From assembly GCA_947465495.1 (NCBI GenBank), contig CANIAS010000025.1, forward strand, positions 1 to 34,567: a DNA stretch of 34,567 nt, given 5' to 3'. This stretch comes from Candidatus Pollutiaquabacter sp. GTDB taxonomy: Bacteria; Bacteroidota; Bacteroidia; AKYH767-A; 2013-40CM-41-45. A program made the position numbers and the translations under genes. This document shows positions 1-9,182 of this stretch, piece after piece. Positions within the stretch are counted from its first letter, which is position 1. Each line of letters starts with the position of its first letter. The notes under the pieces are model-generated. The model was not told where the DNA came from. It was given only the letters and a program-made list of their open reading frames with translations, and ran no database searches.

Positions 1-32
1 GAGGATTACTTTCTATACCCGAAACCTCCGAC

Positions 33-40
33 TATCTTCG
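33..40 (+). promoter_or_regulatory. -7 promoter element of anmK
   Basis: TATCTTCG matches the TAnnTTCG form of the Bacteroidota -7 box. It ends 4 nt before the anmK ATG, so the transcript probably begins at or next to the start codon. A weak TTTC lies 19 nt upstream at 10-13. This is inferred from pattern only. Confidence 0.5.
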
Positions 41-44
41 TACC

Positions 45-1097
45 ATGTCCTGCTACCACGTCATAGGAATCATGTCTGGCACCTCCCTCGATGGATTAGA
101 CCTGGCCTATTGCCGGTTTGATTACCAGGAAAAATGGACGTACCAAATCCTGGTGGCTGAAACTATCACCTATCCTGCTGAATGGGATCTGAAACTACGA
201 TCCTTACACCTACTTTCTGGCGAAGAACTTTTAAAGGAGCACGAATCATACGGAACTTATATTGGACAGTCGGTTGCGCACTTTATGCAACGCCATCATG
301 TCTCCGCTGATTTTATTGCCTCGCACGGGCATACGGTTTTCCATCAACCGCAGAACGGTTTCACCTTTCAGGCAGGCGACGGAGCCGCCATTGCGGCCGC
401 TTGTGGTTTGCCCGTTGTTTCTGATTTCCGATCAGCCGATGTCGCTCTTGGCGGACAAGGAGCTCCGTTAGTTCCGATTGGCGACCGACTCCTCTTCAGC
501 GACTTTGGCTTCTGTCTAAACCTTGGAGGCATCGCCAATATTTCCTTTGAGAAACAAGGCCAACGGGTTGCCTATGATGTATGCCCCTGTAACTTACTTT
601 TAAATTATCTCGCACAAAGGCTTGGAAAATCATACGATCGAGACGGAGACATCGCCGCCACTGGAAAAATAAATCCTCGTTTATTACAACAGCTTGACGA
701 CCGTGATTTCTATTCTAAGCCGTTTCCAAAATCATTGGGCAGAGAGGATATTGAGCAGGACTTTTTACCCTTGTTGGATGCGGAGACCACCGTTCCGGAC
801 CTGTTAGCTACCGTTTGTGCACACATTGCCAAGCAAGTAGCACGTTCGATACCTGCCGTTGCCACCGGACGAATTTTAGTAACCGGAGGCGGTGCATTCA
901 ACACTTATCTGCTAGCATGCATCCGCGGTGCATGTGCTGTTGAAATTGTGTCAGGAAGTCCGGACAAGATCAATTTTAAGGAAGCTCTTATTTTTGCTTT
1001 TCTGGGCGTACTACGGTGGCGAAACGAAAACAATGTACTGTCGAGCGTAACCGGTGCTACCAGAGACCATTGTTCCGGTTCGATCGACCTTCCCTGA
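45..1097 (+). CDS. anmK: Anhydro-N-acetylmuramic acid kinase
   Basis: This 350-residue cytoplasmic sugar kinase of the ASKHA fold phosphorylates and opens 1,6-anhydro-MurNAc released in peptidoglycan turnover, giving MurNAc-6-phosphate. The N-terminal nucleotide-binding motif GIMSGTSLDGLD (about residues 8-19) is diagnostic, as are the sugar-binding DGDIAATGKIN stretch, the FPKSLGRE motif and the C-terminal VTGGGAFN loop. The length is slightly below the usual 360-390 but no motif is missing. The ATG at 45 is chosen because a -7 box ends 4 nt upstream. The gene appears monocistronic: a promoter for the next gene lies in the 199 nt that follow. The product is recognisable with high confidence; no murQ or other recycling gene is in the window. 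Confidence 0.95.
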   Translation: MSCYHVIGIMSGTSLDGLDLAYCRFDYQEKWTYQILVAETITYPAEWDLKLRSLHLLSGEELLKEHESYGTYIGQSVAHFMQRHHVSADFIASHGHTVFHQPQNGFTFQAGDGAAIAAACGLPVVSDFRSADVALGGQGAPLVPIGDRLLFSDFGFCLNLGGIANISFEKQGQRVAYDVCPCNLLLNYLAQRLGKSYDRDGDIAATGKINPRLLQQLDDRDFYSKPFPKSLGREDIEQDFLPLLDAETTVPDLLATVCAHIAKQVARSIPAVATGRILVTGGGAFNTYLLACIRGACAVEIVSGSPDKINFKEALIFAFLGVLRWRNENNVLSSVTGATRDHCSGSIDLP

Positions 1098-1191
1098 TTG
1101 GATCTTCTTCCCGCAATTTTACCGCTTTTCAGGCTCGTAAAACATACCTTCACGTTAGGTGTTATAGATGGTCTACTACCAGGTTTTAGAA

Positions 1192-1223
1192 TTTGCCTAT
1201 TACCATCGCATGTAGTAGCTTCG
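1192..1223 (+). promoter_or_regulatory. Promoter of the acyl-CoA dehydrogenase/EPS unit
   Basis: TTTG (1192-1195), 20 nt, TAGCTTCG (1216-1223) fits the Bacteroidota -33/-7 arrangement. The leader would be about 70 nt and would begin with the hairpin at 1228-1244. Nothing else was seen in the 199-nt gap after anmK. Confidence 0.5.
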
Positions 1224-1227
1224 CTTC

Positions 1228-1244
1228 CCGTCAACCATTGACGG
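1228..1244 (+). other. Stem-loop at predicted transcript 5' end
   Basis: CCGTCAA / CCA / TTGACGG is a perfect 7-bp stem with a 3-nt loop. It starts about 4 nt after the -7 box, so it should lie at the extreme 5' end of the mRNA. It could stabilise the mRNA or be a small operator; no function is known. Confidence 0.4.
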
Positions 1245-1296
1245 AATTTCTCAAATACAATTAATAATCAGTCAATTACCTTAAGAATAGACCACT

Positions 1297-2439
1297 ATGC
1301 ATTTCGAACTTTCCGAAGAACACCTGATGATCCGTCAAGCAGCCCGTGATTTCGCGCAAAACGAACTCAAACCGGGCGTCATTGAGCGCGATGAACACCA
1401 GAAATTTCCTGCCGAGCAAATCCGCAAAATGGGAGAGTTAGGATTCATGGGAATGATGGTCAGTCCGGAATATGGCGGAGGTGGTATGGATACGGTTTCC
1501 TACGTATTAGCCATGGAAGAAATCTCAAAAGTCGATGCTTCCTGCTCAGTGGCGATGTCGGTGAATAATTCATTGGTGTGCTGGGGATTGGAAACTTTCG
1601 GCACAGAAGATCAGAAACGCAAATATTTGGTGCCGCTCGCTAAAGGTGAAATCATTGGTGCCTTTTGTCTTTCCGAACCGGAAGCTGGGTCTGATGCAAC
1701 ATCACAGCATACAACGGCCATTGATGCCGGCGACCATTATGTATTAAACGGAACTAAAAATTGGATCACGAACGGATCCTCTGCATCGGTATACCTGGTC
1801 ATTGCCCAAACGGACGTAGCGAAGGGCCACAAAGGCATCAACGCATTCATCGTTGAAAAAGGCTGGGAAGGATTCACCATTGGACCTAAAGAAAATAAGA
1901 TGGGAATCCGCGGTAGCGACACACACTCGCTGATGTTCGCCGACGTAAAAGTACCGAAAGCGAATCGCATTGGCGAAGACGGTTTCGGATTCAAGTTTGC
2001 GATGAAGACGCTTACGGGCGGTCGCATTGGTATAGCTGCTCAAGCCCTTGGCATAGCGTCGGGAGCGTATGAACTGGCCTTACAATACTCCAAGGAGCGC
2101 AAAGCCTTTGGCAAGACCATTTCCGAACATCAAGCCATCCAATTCAAATTAGCTGACATGGCTACTTCGATTGAAGCAGCCCGCTTACTGACGTTGAAGG
2201 CTGCCTGGATGAAAGATCACCACCTGGATTACGGACTTACTTCTTCTATGGCAAAATTATTCGCTTCACAAGCGGCAATGGATATCACGACCGAAGCCGT
2301 TCAGGTGCACGGAGGATATGGTTATGTCAAGGAATTCCACGTCGAGCGCTTGATGCGTGATGCTAAGATCACACAGATCTACGAGGGCACGTCCGAAGTA
2401 CAGAAAATCGTCATCTCCCGTTCTATCTTGGGTAAATAA
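1297..2439 (+). CDS. Acyl-CoA dehydrogenase (short/medium-chain type)
   Basis: This 380-residue FAD enzyme introduces the trans-2,3 double bond into acyl-CoA and passes electrons to ETF, as in fatty-acid or branched-chain amino-acid oxidation. The three-domain order is intact: N-terminal helical domain, central beta domain with the flavin-contacting CLSEPEAGSDA and WITNGS motifs (about residues 127-157), and C-terminal helical domain. The catalytic Glu is in YEGTSEV (about residue 363), the position used by butyryl-CoA/short-chain dehydrogenases. Substrate chain length cannot be read from sequence. A Wza-like gene starts 8 nt downstream, so the two are probably cotranscribed although functionally unrelated. 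No ETF or thiolase gene is in the window. Confidence 0.93.
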   Translation: MHFELSEEHLMIRQAARDFAQNELKPGVIERDEHQKFPAEQIRKMGELGFMGMMVSPEYGGGGMDTVSYVLAMEEISKVDASCSVAMSVNNSLVCWGLETFGTEDQKRKYLVPLAKGEIIGAFCLSEPEAGSDATSQHTTAIDAGDHYVLNGTKNWITNGSSASVYLVIAQTDVAKGHKGINAFIVEKGWEGFTIGPKENKMGIRGSDTHSLMFADVKVPKANRIGEDGFGFKFAMKTLTGGRIGIAAQALGIASGAYELALQYSKERKAFGKTISEHQAIQFKLADMATSIEAARLLTLKAAWMKDHHLDYGLTSSMAKLFASQAAMDITTEAVQVHGGYGYVKEFHVERLMRDAKITQIYEGTSEVQKIVISRSILGK

Positions 2440-2447
2440 ACGCTTCG

Positions 2448-3212
2448 ATGAACATTGCCCGGAACAAACTTCTATTCTTCCTGCTGGCAGCCACCATTAC
2501 CATCGGCTGTATTCCGCAGAAAGAAGTGGTTTATTTTCAGGGGCTGATTCCGGCGTTATCACAAGCAGATTCGTTTCAGCTGCGGGTTTATCCTGGCGAC
2601 ATTCTCGCCATCAATATTTTCACCACACATACTGAGGCATATCCGTACCTGGCTGTTCAGGCCGATCGTCCGAGCAGTGATACCCGATCTGTGTATGAGA
2701 AAGGATATATCGTTCGCGACAGCGGTATCGTTACACTCCCGCTCGTAGGCACTGTTACGCTGAACGGATTGACACTCAAGGAGGCCTCAACCGTCATTGA
2801 ACAACGCTTTCGCACTTACTTTGACGATCCGATTGTGACGGTGAAAAAACTAAACTTCAAAATCACCGTCTTGGGAGAAGTGAATAAGCCGGGGCTTTAC
2901 ACCATGATGAATGAGCGAACCACCTTGCCGGAGGCTTTAGGTATGGCAGGAGATTTATCGCAATTTGCTGACCGTACGAACCTTCGCATCATTCGCTCGG
3001 AGAACAATACTTCCCGGGATTACACCGTCGACATCACCCATGCATGTTCGCTCACATCCGATGTTTATTACCTGCACCCTGACGACGTCATCTACGTTTC
3101 TCCAAATCGCAAACGCGCCTTTCAAAACGTCAGTCCGACCGTTCTCGTCTTCACGTCCATCATCACTACCGCTGCCGTACTGATTACTGCCATGGTAGCC
3201 GTATCCAGGTAA
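2448..3212 (+). CDS. Wza-like polysaccharide export lipoprotein
   Basis: This 254-residue protein of the polysaccharide biosynthesis/export family is predicted to form the outer-membrane or periplasmic channel part of a Wzx/Wzy-type exopolysaccharide exporter. A lipoprotein signal peptide ends in TIGC (Cys21). It is followed by the poly_export domain (YPGDILAINIF through TLPLVGTVTLNGLTLKEA) and an SLBB domain (ITVLGEVNKPGLYTM, about residues 140-190). A hydrophobic C-terminal segment (about 228-250) is typical of Bacteroidota members, which are shorter than E. coli Wza (about 380 residues). It lies 2 nt upstream of the Wzc-like kinase, so translation is likely coupled. No sigma-A promoter was seen directly upstream. 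Confidence 0.88.
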   Translation: MNIARNKLLFFLLAATITIGCIPQKEVVYFQGLIPALSQADSFQLRVYPGDILAINIFTTHTEAYPYLAVQADRPSSDTRSVYEKGYIVRDSGIVTLPLVGTVTLNGLTLKEASTVIEQRFRTYFDDPIVTVKKLNFKITVLGEVNKPGLYTMMNERTTLPEALGMAGDLSQFADRTNLRIIRSENNTSRDYTVDITHACSLTSDVYYLHPDDVIYVSPNRKRAFQNVSPTVLVFTSIITTAAVLITAMVAVSR

Positions 3213-3214
3213 TC

Positions 3215-5599
3215 ATGCGACAGCACACCGACCCCAAAACGAGGAACGATGACGAAATCGATTTGAGGCTGCTTTTCCAGAGTATCCGCAGCAAATGGCA
3301 TTACTTTTTAATCTCCTTTTTAGTATTCGGATCGTGCGCCTTCCTATACGTGAAATTCACGCATCCGGTATACGAGGCCAGCAGTACCGTTTTGATCAAG
3401 GATACCAAAAACGGGAGTAAGAACATTGAAGACATTCTTTCGGGCGATTTATTCGGCAATTCAAAAAACGTTGCCACCGAAATCGGCATCCTTCGTTCCC
3501 GTTCTGTCTTGAAAGAAGCCTGCGACGAACTGAATTTAAGTGTCAGTTATTTTGAAGGTGGGTCATTTTTTAAACAACCCATTTACAAATCCGCACCATT
3601 TCGTGTAAACGCTCTTCAAATCACCGACGGCATTTACGATGAACATTTCCGACTCTCATTAATTGATAGCGTATCCTTTAAGCTGGAATTTGACGCTGAC
3701 AATGCTACGTTAGGCGCATACGCCTATTCGGCAACGCATCGGTTTGGGCAAACCATTCTCACGCCAAAATTCAGCCTTGTTATCGATCGTGTGGACTCCA
3801 CGATTGCGAACCCGCACGCCGATCAATACACCTTCCAACTCAACTCCTACAACACCCTCTTTACCTACTACTCGGAAAAAATGAGAGCCGAGCCGATGAA
3901 TAAGGATGCTACCATCGTCGAAATATCGGTTCAAGATCAGGTGAAAGAACGTGCCGTTGATTTTCTGAATGCGCTGGGACGAGCTTATATTAATCAGGAC
4001 GTGAAAGACAAATCGTCGGTTGCCGGACTCACGCTGAAGTTTGTTGACCAACAGCTCGAAGAGATCAGTAAAACATTAAACGCCACCGAGCAGGAATTGC
4101 AACGATTCAAAGAGGAAAAAGGAACGGTTAACCTGAGCGAAGAATCAAAAGCATACATAGAACGAGTTACCACCATTGATGCTGATCGGGCAAAGGCAGA
4201 GATTGAATTGAAGTCGTTGGACAACCTTTATGCCTATGTCATTAGCAATCGCAACCTGGAGCAACTCGCACCGTCCAGTCTAGGCTCACCGGACCCATTG
4301 CTGGTCGAGCTCATCACCCAACTGAAGCAGTTGCAATCGAAACGCAGAACGTTAAAAATCGGAAGCAGCGACAACTCTCCAGCCTTACGTGCCATTGATG
4401 AACAAATTGACGAAACGAAAAATTCGCTCGTCGAAAACATCCAATCGCTTCGAAACCAAACACGCGTTAGCCTAACCACCATTCAAGGTCAACTGGCCGG
4501 TTACGAAGGCAGCATCCGCAAGATACCAAACATCGAACGCGAACTTCTGGGTATTCAACGTAATTTCAGTGTCAACGAGAATATCTATCTCTACCTCTTG
4601 CAGAAAAAAGCGGAGACTGGCATTGCCAAAGCAACCGCAGTTTCTGACAATAAAGTGCTGGACGATGCGATAGCCAACGACATCCCCGTCATTCCTAACA
4701 AGAAAGCCGTTGCCATTATCACGTTGATGATGGCCTTCATCCTACCTTTGGTATTGGTCACGCTGCAAGCGTATGTTAAAAACACCATCAGCAATCGAGA
4801 GGATGTCGAAAAACTAACCAAAGTTCCGATCATCGGAGTAGTAGGTCATCACATTAGCAACGAGCGATTGGTGGTTGCAGGGAAACCAAAGTCGGCAATT
4901 GCTGAAGCCTTCCGATCCATTCGTGCCAACTTAATGTTTCTTGGGCTTGCTGACCAACACAAGATTGTACTGGTCACTTCGTCAGTAGGCGGCGAAGGAA
5001 AATCTTTCACAACACTGAATCTTGCAGCTGTGCTAGCCTTACAACACTACAAGGTGATTATTGTCGGCATGGATTTACGCAAGCCGCAGTTATTCCAGGA
5101 CTTCGCCATCAACAACGACCAAGGCGTCAGCAATTTTCTGATCGGGCAACTGACGTTGAACGAGGTAATCCGTAAAACGAATGTAGATGGATTGGACATC
5201 ATCCCAGCCGGGCCGGTTCCTCCAAATCCTGCAGAGCTGTTGGCCAAAAAGCAAGTTCAGGATCTACTCTCCGAACTCCGAACACGGTACGATTACATCA
5301 TCATCGACACACCGCCGGTTGGCATAGTGAGTGATGCCATGGTATTGATGGGACAAGCAGACATCAACTTGTTCGTGGTGCGGGAGAATTATTCCAAGAA
5401 GGATTATTTAAAAACCATAAACGATCTTCATACAGCCGGAAAGGCTAAAAACCTTTGCATTCTGCTAAACGATGCTGGTGCCAACCTGAGGTACGGATAT
5501 GGGTATGGATACGGGTACGGATACCACGGTTACGGGTATTATGACGAAGACCAACGACGTCGGAAAAAAGTATTTCCTAAGATCTTTTCTAAAAATTGA
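3215..5599 (+). CDS. Wzc-like polysaccharide co-polymerase / BY-kinase
   Basis: This 794-residue inner-membrane protein controls exopolysaccharide chain length and autophosphorylates on a C-terminal tyrosine cluster. It has a Wzz domain with TM1 at about 28-50, a long periplasmic coiled-coil region (about 250-450), TM2 at about 497-520, and a cytoplasmic BY-kinase domain. Walker A is SVGGEGKS (about 590-597). Walker A' reads VGMDLRKP, with Gly where the usual DxDxR begins with Asp. Walker B is IIIDTPPVG (about 694-702). The tail (760-776) holds nine Tyr in a YG-repeat, followed by a basic RRRKK stretch. It pairs with the Wza-like gene 2 nt upstream. No glycosyltransferase, flippase or polymerase is nearby, so the polysaccharide is unknown. 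Confidence 0.93.
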   Translation: MRQHTDPKTRNDDEIDLRLLFQSIRSKWHYFLISFLVFGSCAFLYVKFTHPVYEASSTVLIKDTKNGSKNIEDILSGDLFGNSKNVATEIGILRSRSVLKEACDELNLSVSYFEGGSFFKQPIYKSAPFRVNALQITDGIYDEHFRLSLIDSVSFKLEFDADNATLGAYAYSATHRFGQTILTPKFSLVIDRVDSTIANPHADQYTFQLNSYNTLFTYYSEKMRAEPMNKDATIVEISVQDQVKERAVDFLNALGRAYINQDVKDKSSVAGLTLKFVDQQLEEISKTLNATEQELQRFKEEKGTVNLSEESKAYIERVTTIDADRAKAEIELKSLDNLYAYVISNRNLEQLAPSSLGSPDPLLVELITQLKQLQSKRRTLKIGSSDNSPALRAIDEQIDETKNSLVENIQSLRNQTRVSLTTIQGQLAGYEGSIRKIPNIERELLGIQRNFSVNENIYLYLLQKKAETGIAKATAVSDNKVLDDAIANDIPVIPNKKAVAIITLMMAFILPLVLVTLQAYVKNTISNREDVEKLTKVPIIGVVGHHISNERLVVAGKPKSAIAEAFRSIRANLMFLGLADQHKIVLVTSSVGGEGKSFTTLNLAAVLALQHYKVIIVGMDLRKPQLFQDFAINNDQGVSNFLIGQLTLNEVIRKTNVDGLDIIPAGPVPPNPAELLAKKQVQDLLSELRTRYDYIIIDTPPVGIVSDAMVLMGQADINLFVVRENYSKKDYLKTINDLHTAGKAKNLCILLNDAGANLRYGYGYGYGYGYHGYGYYDEDQRRRKKVFPKIFSKN
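5492..5542 (+). repeat. Tyr-Gly coding hexanucleotide repeat
   Basis: Six-base units of the form TAYGGR (five full YG units, then a degenerate tail) encode the Tyr-rich tail of the BY-kinase, giving nine Tyr in 17 residues. Length changes by one unit stay in frame. Synonymous variation between units (TAC/TAT, GGA/GGG) suggests selection on the protein rather than very recent slippage. Confidence 0.8.
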
Positions 5600-5635
5600 C
5601 TGGGCGTTCATCCGTGGCACGCGGACGTACAAAAT

Positions 5636-6937
5636 TTACAGCGCCTCTAGAATACGCTCCATTTTCGTACTGCGTGAACCTTTGATCAATACGGTAGCAT
5701 CGGTCCATGGATGAACTTTTACCCACTCCGCTGCTTTAACCGAATCTTCAAAATGAACCGCATTTAACAGCGATAGGTATTTGCCAAAATTCTTACCAAC
5801 CAGTACCACTGAATGATACGATCCACGTGCGATTAATCGCACGATGCGTTCGTGTTCAGCATCGCTTTCGTCGCCAAGTTCTGCCATATCACCCATACAA
5901 ATCACTTTTCGATTTCCAGTTGTAGCATTGAAATTGTTTAACGCCGCTTCCATGCTGGTAGGGTTTGCGTTGTAAGCATCCAAGATAATGGTATTCGTGC
6001 CACGTTGAACAAGCTGAGAACGACTATTGTCTGGAACATAGGCAGCAATAGCCGAATCGATATCGGCCGCCGCAACGCCGAACCGATTACCAATGGCGAT
6101 GGCTGAAAGAATATTTTCAAAATTATACACCCCCACTAACTGTGTACGAATCTCGCCACTGTTAGATCCACATCGCCATTCGACATGCAGGAATGGATGT
6201 TCGTTGACCAGGCGACCGCTGCATTCAAATCCATCATCGGTTCCATACCGGAACACATTCGTCAACTTCCGTTGTGCCACCATCGATGTAAGGTGCAGAT
6301 TATCGCCGTTGAGAAAGACCAATCCGTTGTGCGAGAGGAGATGATCGTACAACTCTCCTTTGCCTCGTTTAACACCTTCAAATCCTCCAAATCCTTCCAA
6401 GTGTGCTTTGCCGACATTGGTGATTAGTCCGTAATTCGGTTCTGCATAAGTGCAATAGGATGAAATTTCCTGTTGATGATTCGCCCCCATTTCCACAACT
6501 GAAAATTCAACATCGTCGGTAATGGAAAGCAAAGTCAGTGGTACACCGATGTGATTATTAAGATTCCCTCGTGTAGCTAATGTGACAAATTTTTTGGCTA
6601 GCACAGCGCGCACCAATTCCTTCGTAGTCGTTTTCCCGTTGGAACCGGTGATGCCGAGGACCGGAATCGTTAAACGCTTGCGGTGATGATGTGCGAGTGA
6701 TTGCAAAGCGGTAAGTACATCCGGGACAAGCAAGCATCGATCGCTGAAAACAGCATCGGACTCATCGACAATTGCATAAGCCGCACCCGCTTCAAGGGCC
6801 TGTTTGGCGAATTGATTGCCATTGAAAGTGGGGCCTTTGAGCGCAAAAAACAGGCAGTCACTTTTCAGGGAACGGGTATCGGTACAGATCGTCCGGTGCC
6901 TAAGAAAGATGTCGTATAACGCAGGAATGGAAATCAT
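5636..6937 (-). CDS. murF: UDP-MurNAc-tripeptide--D-Ala-D-Ala ligase
   Basis: This 433-residue cytoplasmic Mur ligase adds D-Ala-D-Ala to UDP-MurNAc-tripeptide in the last soluble step of peptidoglycan precursor synthesis. The N-terminal substrate domain carries TDTRSL and FFALKG. The central ATPase domain has the P-loop GITGSNGKTTTKE (95-107) and NVGKAHLEGFG. The C-terminal domain has the MurF-specific DAYNANPTSM motif. Length is normal. The ATG is fixed by a perfect -7 box ending 4 nt upstream. It stands alone, convergent with the Wzc-like gene (36 nt apart) and divergent from atpD, rather than in a dcw cluster. Some Bacteroidota also carry MurF fused to alanine racemase; this one is unfused. 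Confidence 0.95.
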   Translation of the reverse strand: MISIPALYDIFLRHRTICTDTRSLKSDCLFFALKGPTFNGNQFAKQALEAGAAYAIVDESDAVFSDRCLLVPDVLTALQSLAHHHRKRLTIPVLGITGSNGKTTTKELVRAVLAKKFVTLATRGNLNNHIGVPLTLLSITDDVEFSVVEMGANHQQEISSYCTYAEPNYGLITNVGKAHLEGFGGFEGVKRGKGELYDHLLSHNGLVFLNGDNLHLTSMVAQRKLTNVFRYGTDDGFECSGRLVNEHPFLHVEWRCGSNSGEIRTQLVGVYNFENILSAIAIGNRFGVAAADIDSAIAAYVPDNSRSQLVQRGTNTIILDAYNANPTSMEAALNNFNATTGNRKVICMGDMAELGDESDAEHERIVRLIARGSYHSVVLVGKNFGKYLSLLNAVHFEDSVKAAEWVKVHPWTDATVLIKGSRSTKMERILEAL

Positions 6938-6941
6938 GGTG

Positions 6942-6949
6942 CAAAAATA
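6942..6949 (-). promoter_or_regulatory. -7 promoter element of murF
   Basis: On the minus strand TATTTTTG is an exact TAnnTTTG match ending 4 nt before the murF ATG, so the mRNA is predicted leaderless. No clear -33 TTG is visible. Confidence 0.5.
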
Positions 6950-7124
6950 AGGGTCGGCAGCTTGTCAGTCTATTGTAACTAAAAAGGTTATCCACGCAGG
7001 GATGCGCAACAAGGGAAGTAAGGTGGGCAAACTAAAGAATTAGGCTCCGGCAATAAGAGTATTACATCCTGTTTTTCAGCTACTTAAAACCCAGCGGAAG
7101 TCTTTTCAACAATCCACCGTGCTG

Positions 7125-7156
7125 TTGTAAAATGAGCCATAGAAATACTACCTTTG
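7125..7156 (+). promoter_or_regulatory. Promoter of atpD-atpC
   Basis: TTGT (7125-7128), 20 nt, TACCTTTG (7149-7156) is a good Bacteroidota sigma-A promoter with a leader of about 36 nt. The -7 box runs into a perfect inverted repeat, TTTGCGTCCGCAAA (7153-7166), spanning the likely transcription start. The rest of the murF-atpD gap (6950-7124) shows nothing recognisable. Confidence 0.6.
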
Positions 7157-7190
7157 CGTCCGCAAAACTGAAACCTTATAACTGCTATAA

Positions 7191-8696
<1,506 letters not shown>

Positions 8697-8701
8697 AAAC
8701 C

Positions 8702-8764
8702 GTTCAATCTTTAATGTTCAAAGTTCAATAATTCCAAGGTGAACTTTAACATTAAACATTGAGC
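8702..8764 (+). repeat. Large inverted repeat between atpD and atpC
   Basis: The left arm (8702-8727) and right arm (8740-8764) are complementary over about 25 bases with two mismatches and one bulged base, around a 12-nt loop. It fills the 85-nt gap between atpD and atpC. It has no T-tract, so it is probably an RNA processing, stability or attenuation structure rather than a full terminator. The TTCAAAGTTCA-type core may also be a dispersed intergenic repeat. Confidence 0.75.
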
Positions 8765-8781
8765 TTTTAACGAACAAAACA

Positions 8782-9021
8782 ATGCTCCTCGAAATTATCA
8801 CTCCCGATAAGAAAATCTATGCTGGCGACGCCATTTCTGTTTCAGTTCCTGGAACCGATGGCCGCTTCCAACTACTGAACAGCCATGCCCCAATCATCTC
8901 CACCTTGCTGAATGGCCAGGTAAAAGTGAAAGACAAGGAAGGCGAAAAGATTTTCGACGTGAAAGGCGGAGTAATTGAGAACCTTGAAAACAAGGTAATC
9001 ATCCTCGCCGAGGCAGTTTAA
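8782..9021 (+). CDS. atpC: F1Fo ATP synthase subunit epsilon (short form)
   Basis: This 79-residue central-stalk subunit links the gamma subunit to the c-ring. Only the N-terminal beta-sandwich domain is present (LEIITPDKKIYAGDAISVSVPGTDGRFQLL, split across residues 3-32, then NSHAPIISTL). The C-terminal two-helix domain, which can inhibit ATP hydrolysis in E. coli and Bacillus (about 135 residues in total), is absent. The reading frame closes cleanly and is followed by a strong terminator, so this is the native length and not a truncation; short epsilon subunits are common in Bacteroidota. It follows atpD after an 85-nt gap holding a large hairpin. Confidence 0.93.
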   Translation: MLLEIITPDKKIYAGDAISVSVPGTDGRFQLLNSHAPIISTLLNGQVKVKDKEGEKIFDVKGGVIENLENKVIILAEAV

Positions 9022-9041
9022 TCTTGACCATTTATCATCGG

Positions 9042-9073
9042 AACGCCGCTTCGAAAGGAGCGGCGTTTTTTTT
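9042..9073 (+). terminator. Rho-independent terminator after atpC
   Basis: A perfect 9-bp GC-rich stem, AACGCCGCT / AGCGGCGTT (9042-9050 with 9059-9067), is closed by an 8-nt loop. It runs into eight T. It ends the atpD-atpC transcript. Confidence 0.92.
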
Positions 9074-9089
9074 ATGCATTACTGTGCAT

Positions 9090-9121
9090 GCTGTAGCCGT
9101 TGAACTTCTACTTTTTATTTG
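9090..9121 (+). promoter_or_regulatory. Possible promoter of the TM2/DUF2752 pair
   Basis: TTGA (9090-9093), 20 nt, TTTATTTG (9114-9121) resembles the -33/-7 pattern with one mismatch in the -7 box. The leader would be about 60 nt. Confidence 0.3.
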
Positions 9122-9182
9122 TACCATTAACTGTTGAATCACGGAAGCATTCACAGGATATCCCTTCAAGCAAAATCTCAAC

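Noticed and set aside
5492-5542. Direct repeat as part of a CRISPR or mobile element
   Set aside because: The units are 6 bp without spacers and encode the known Tyr-rich tail of a BY-kinase.
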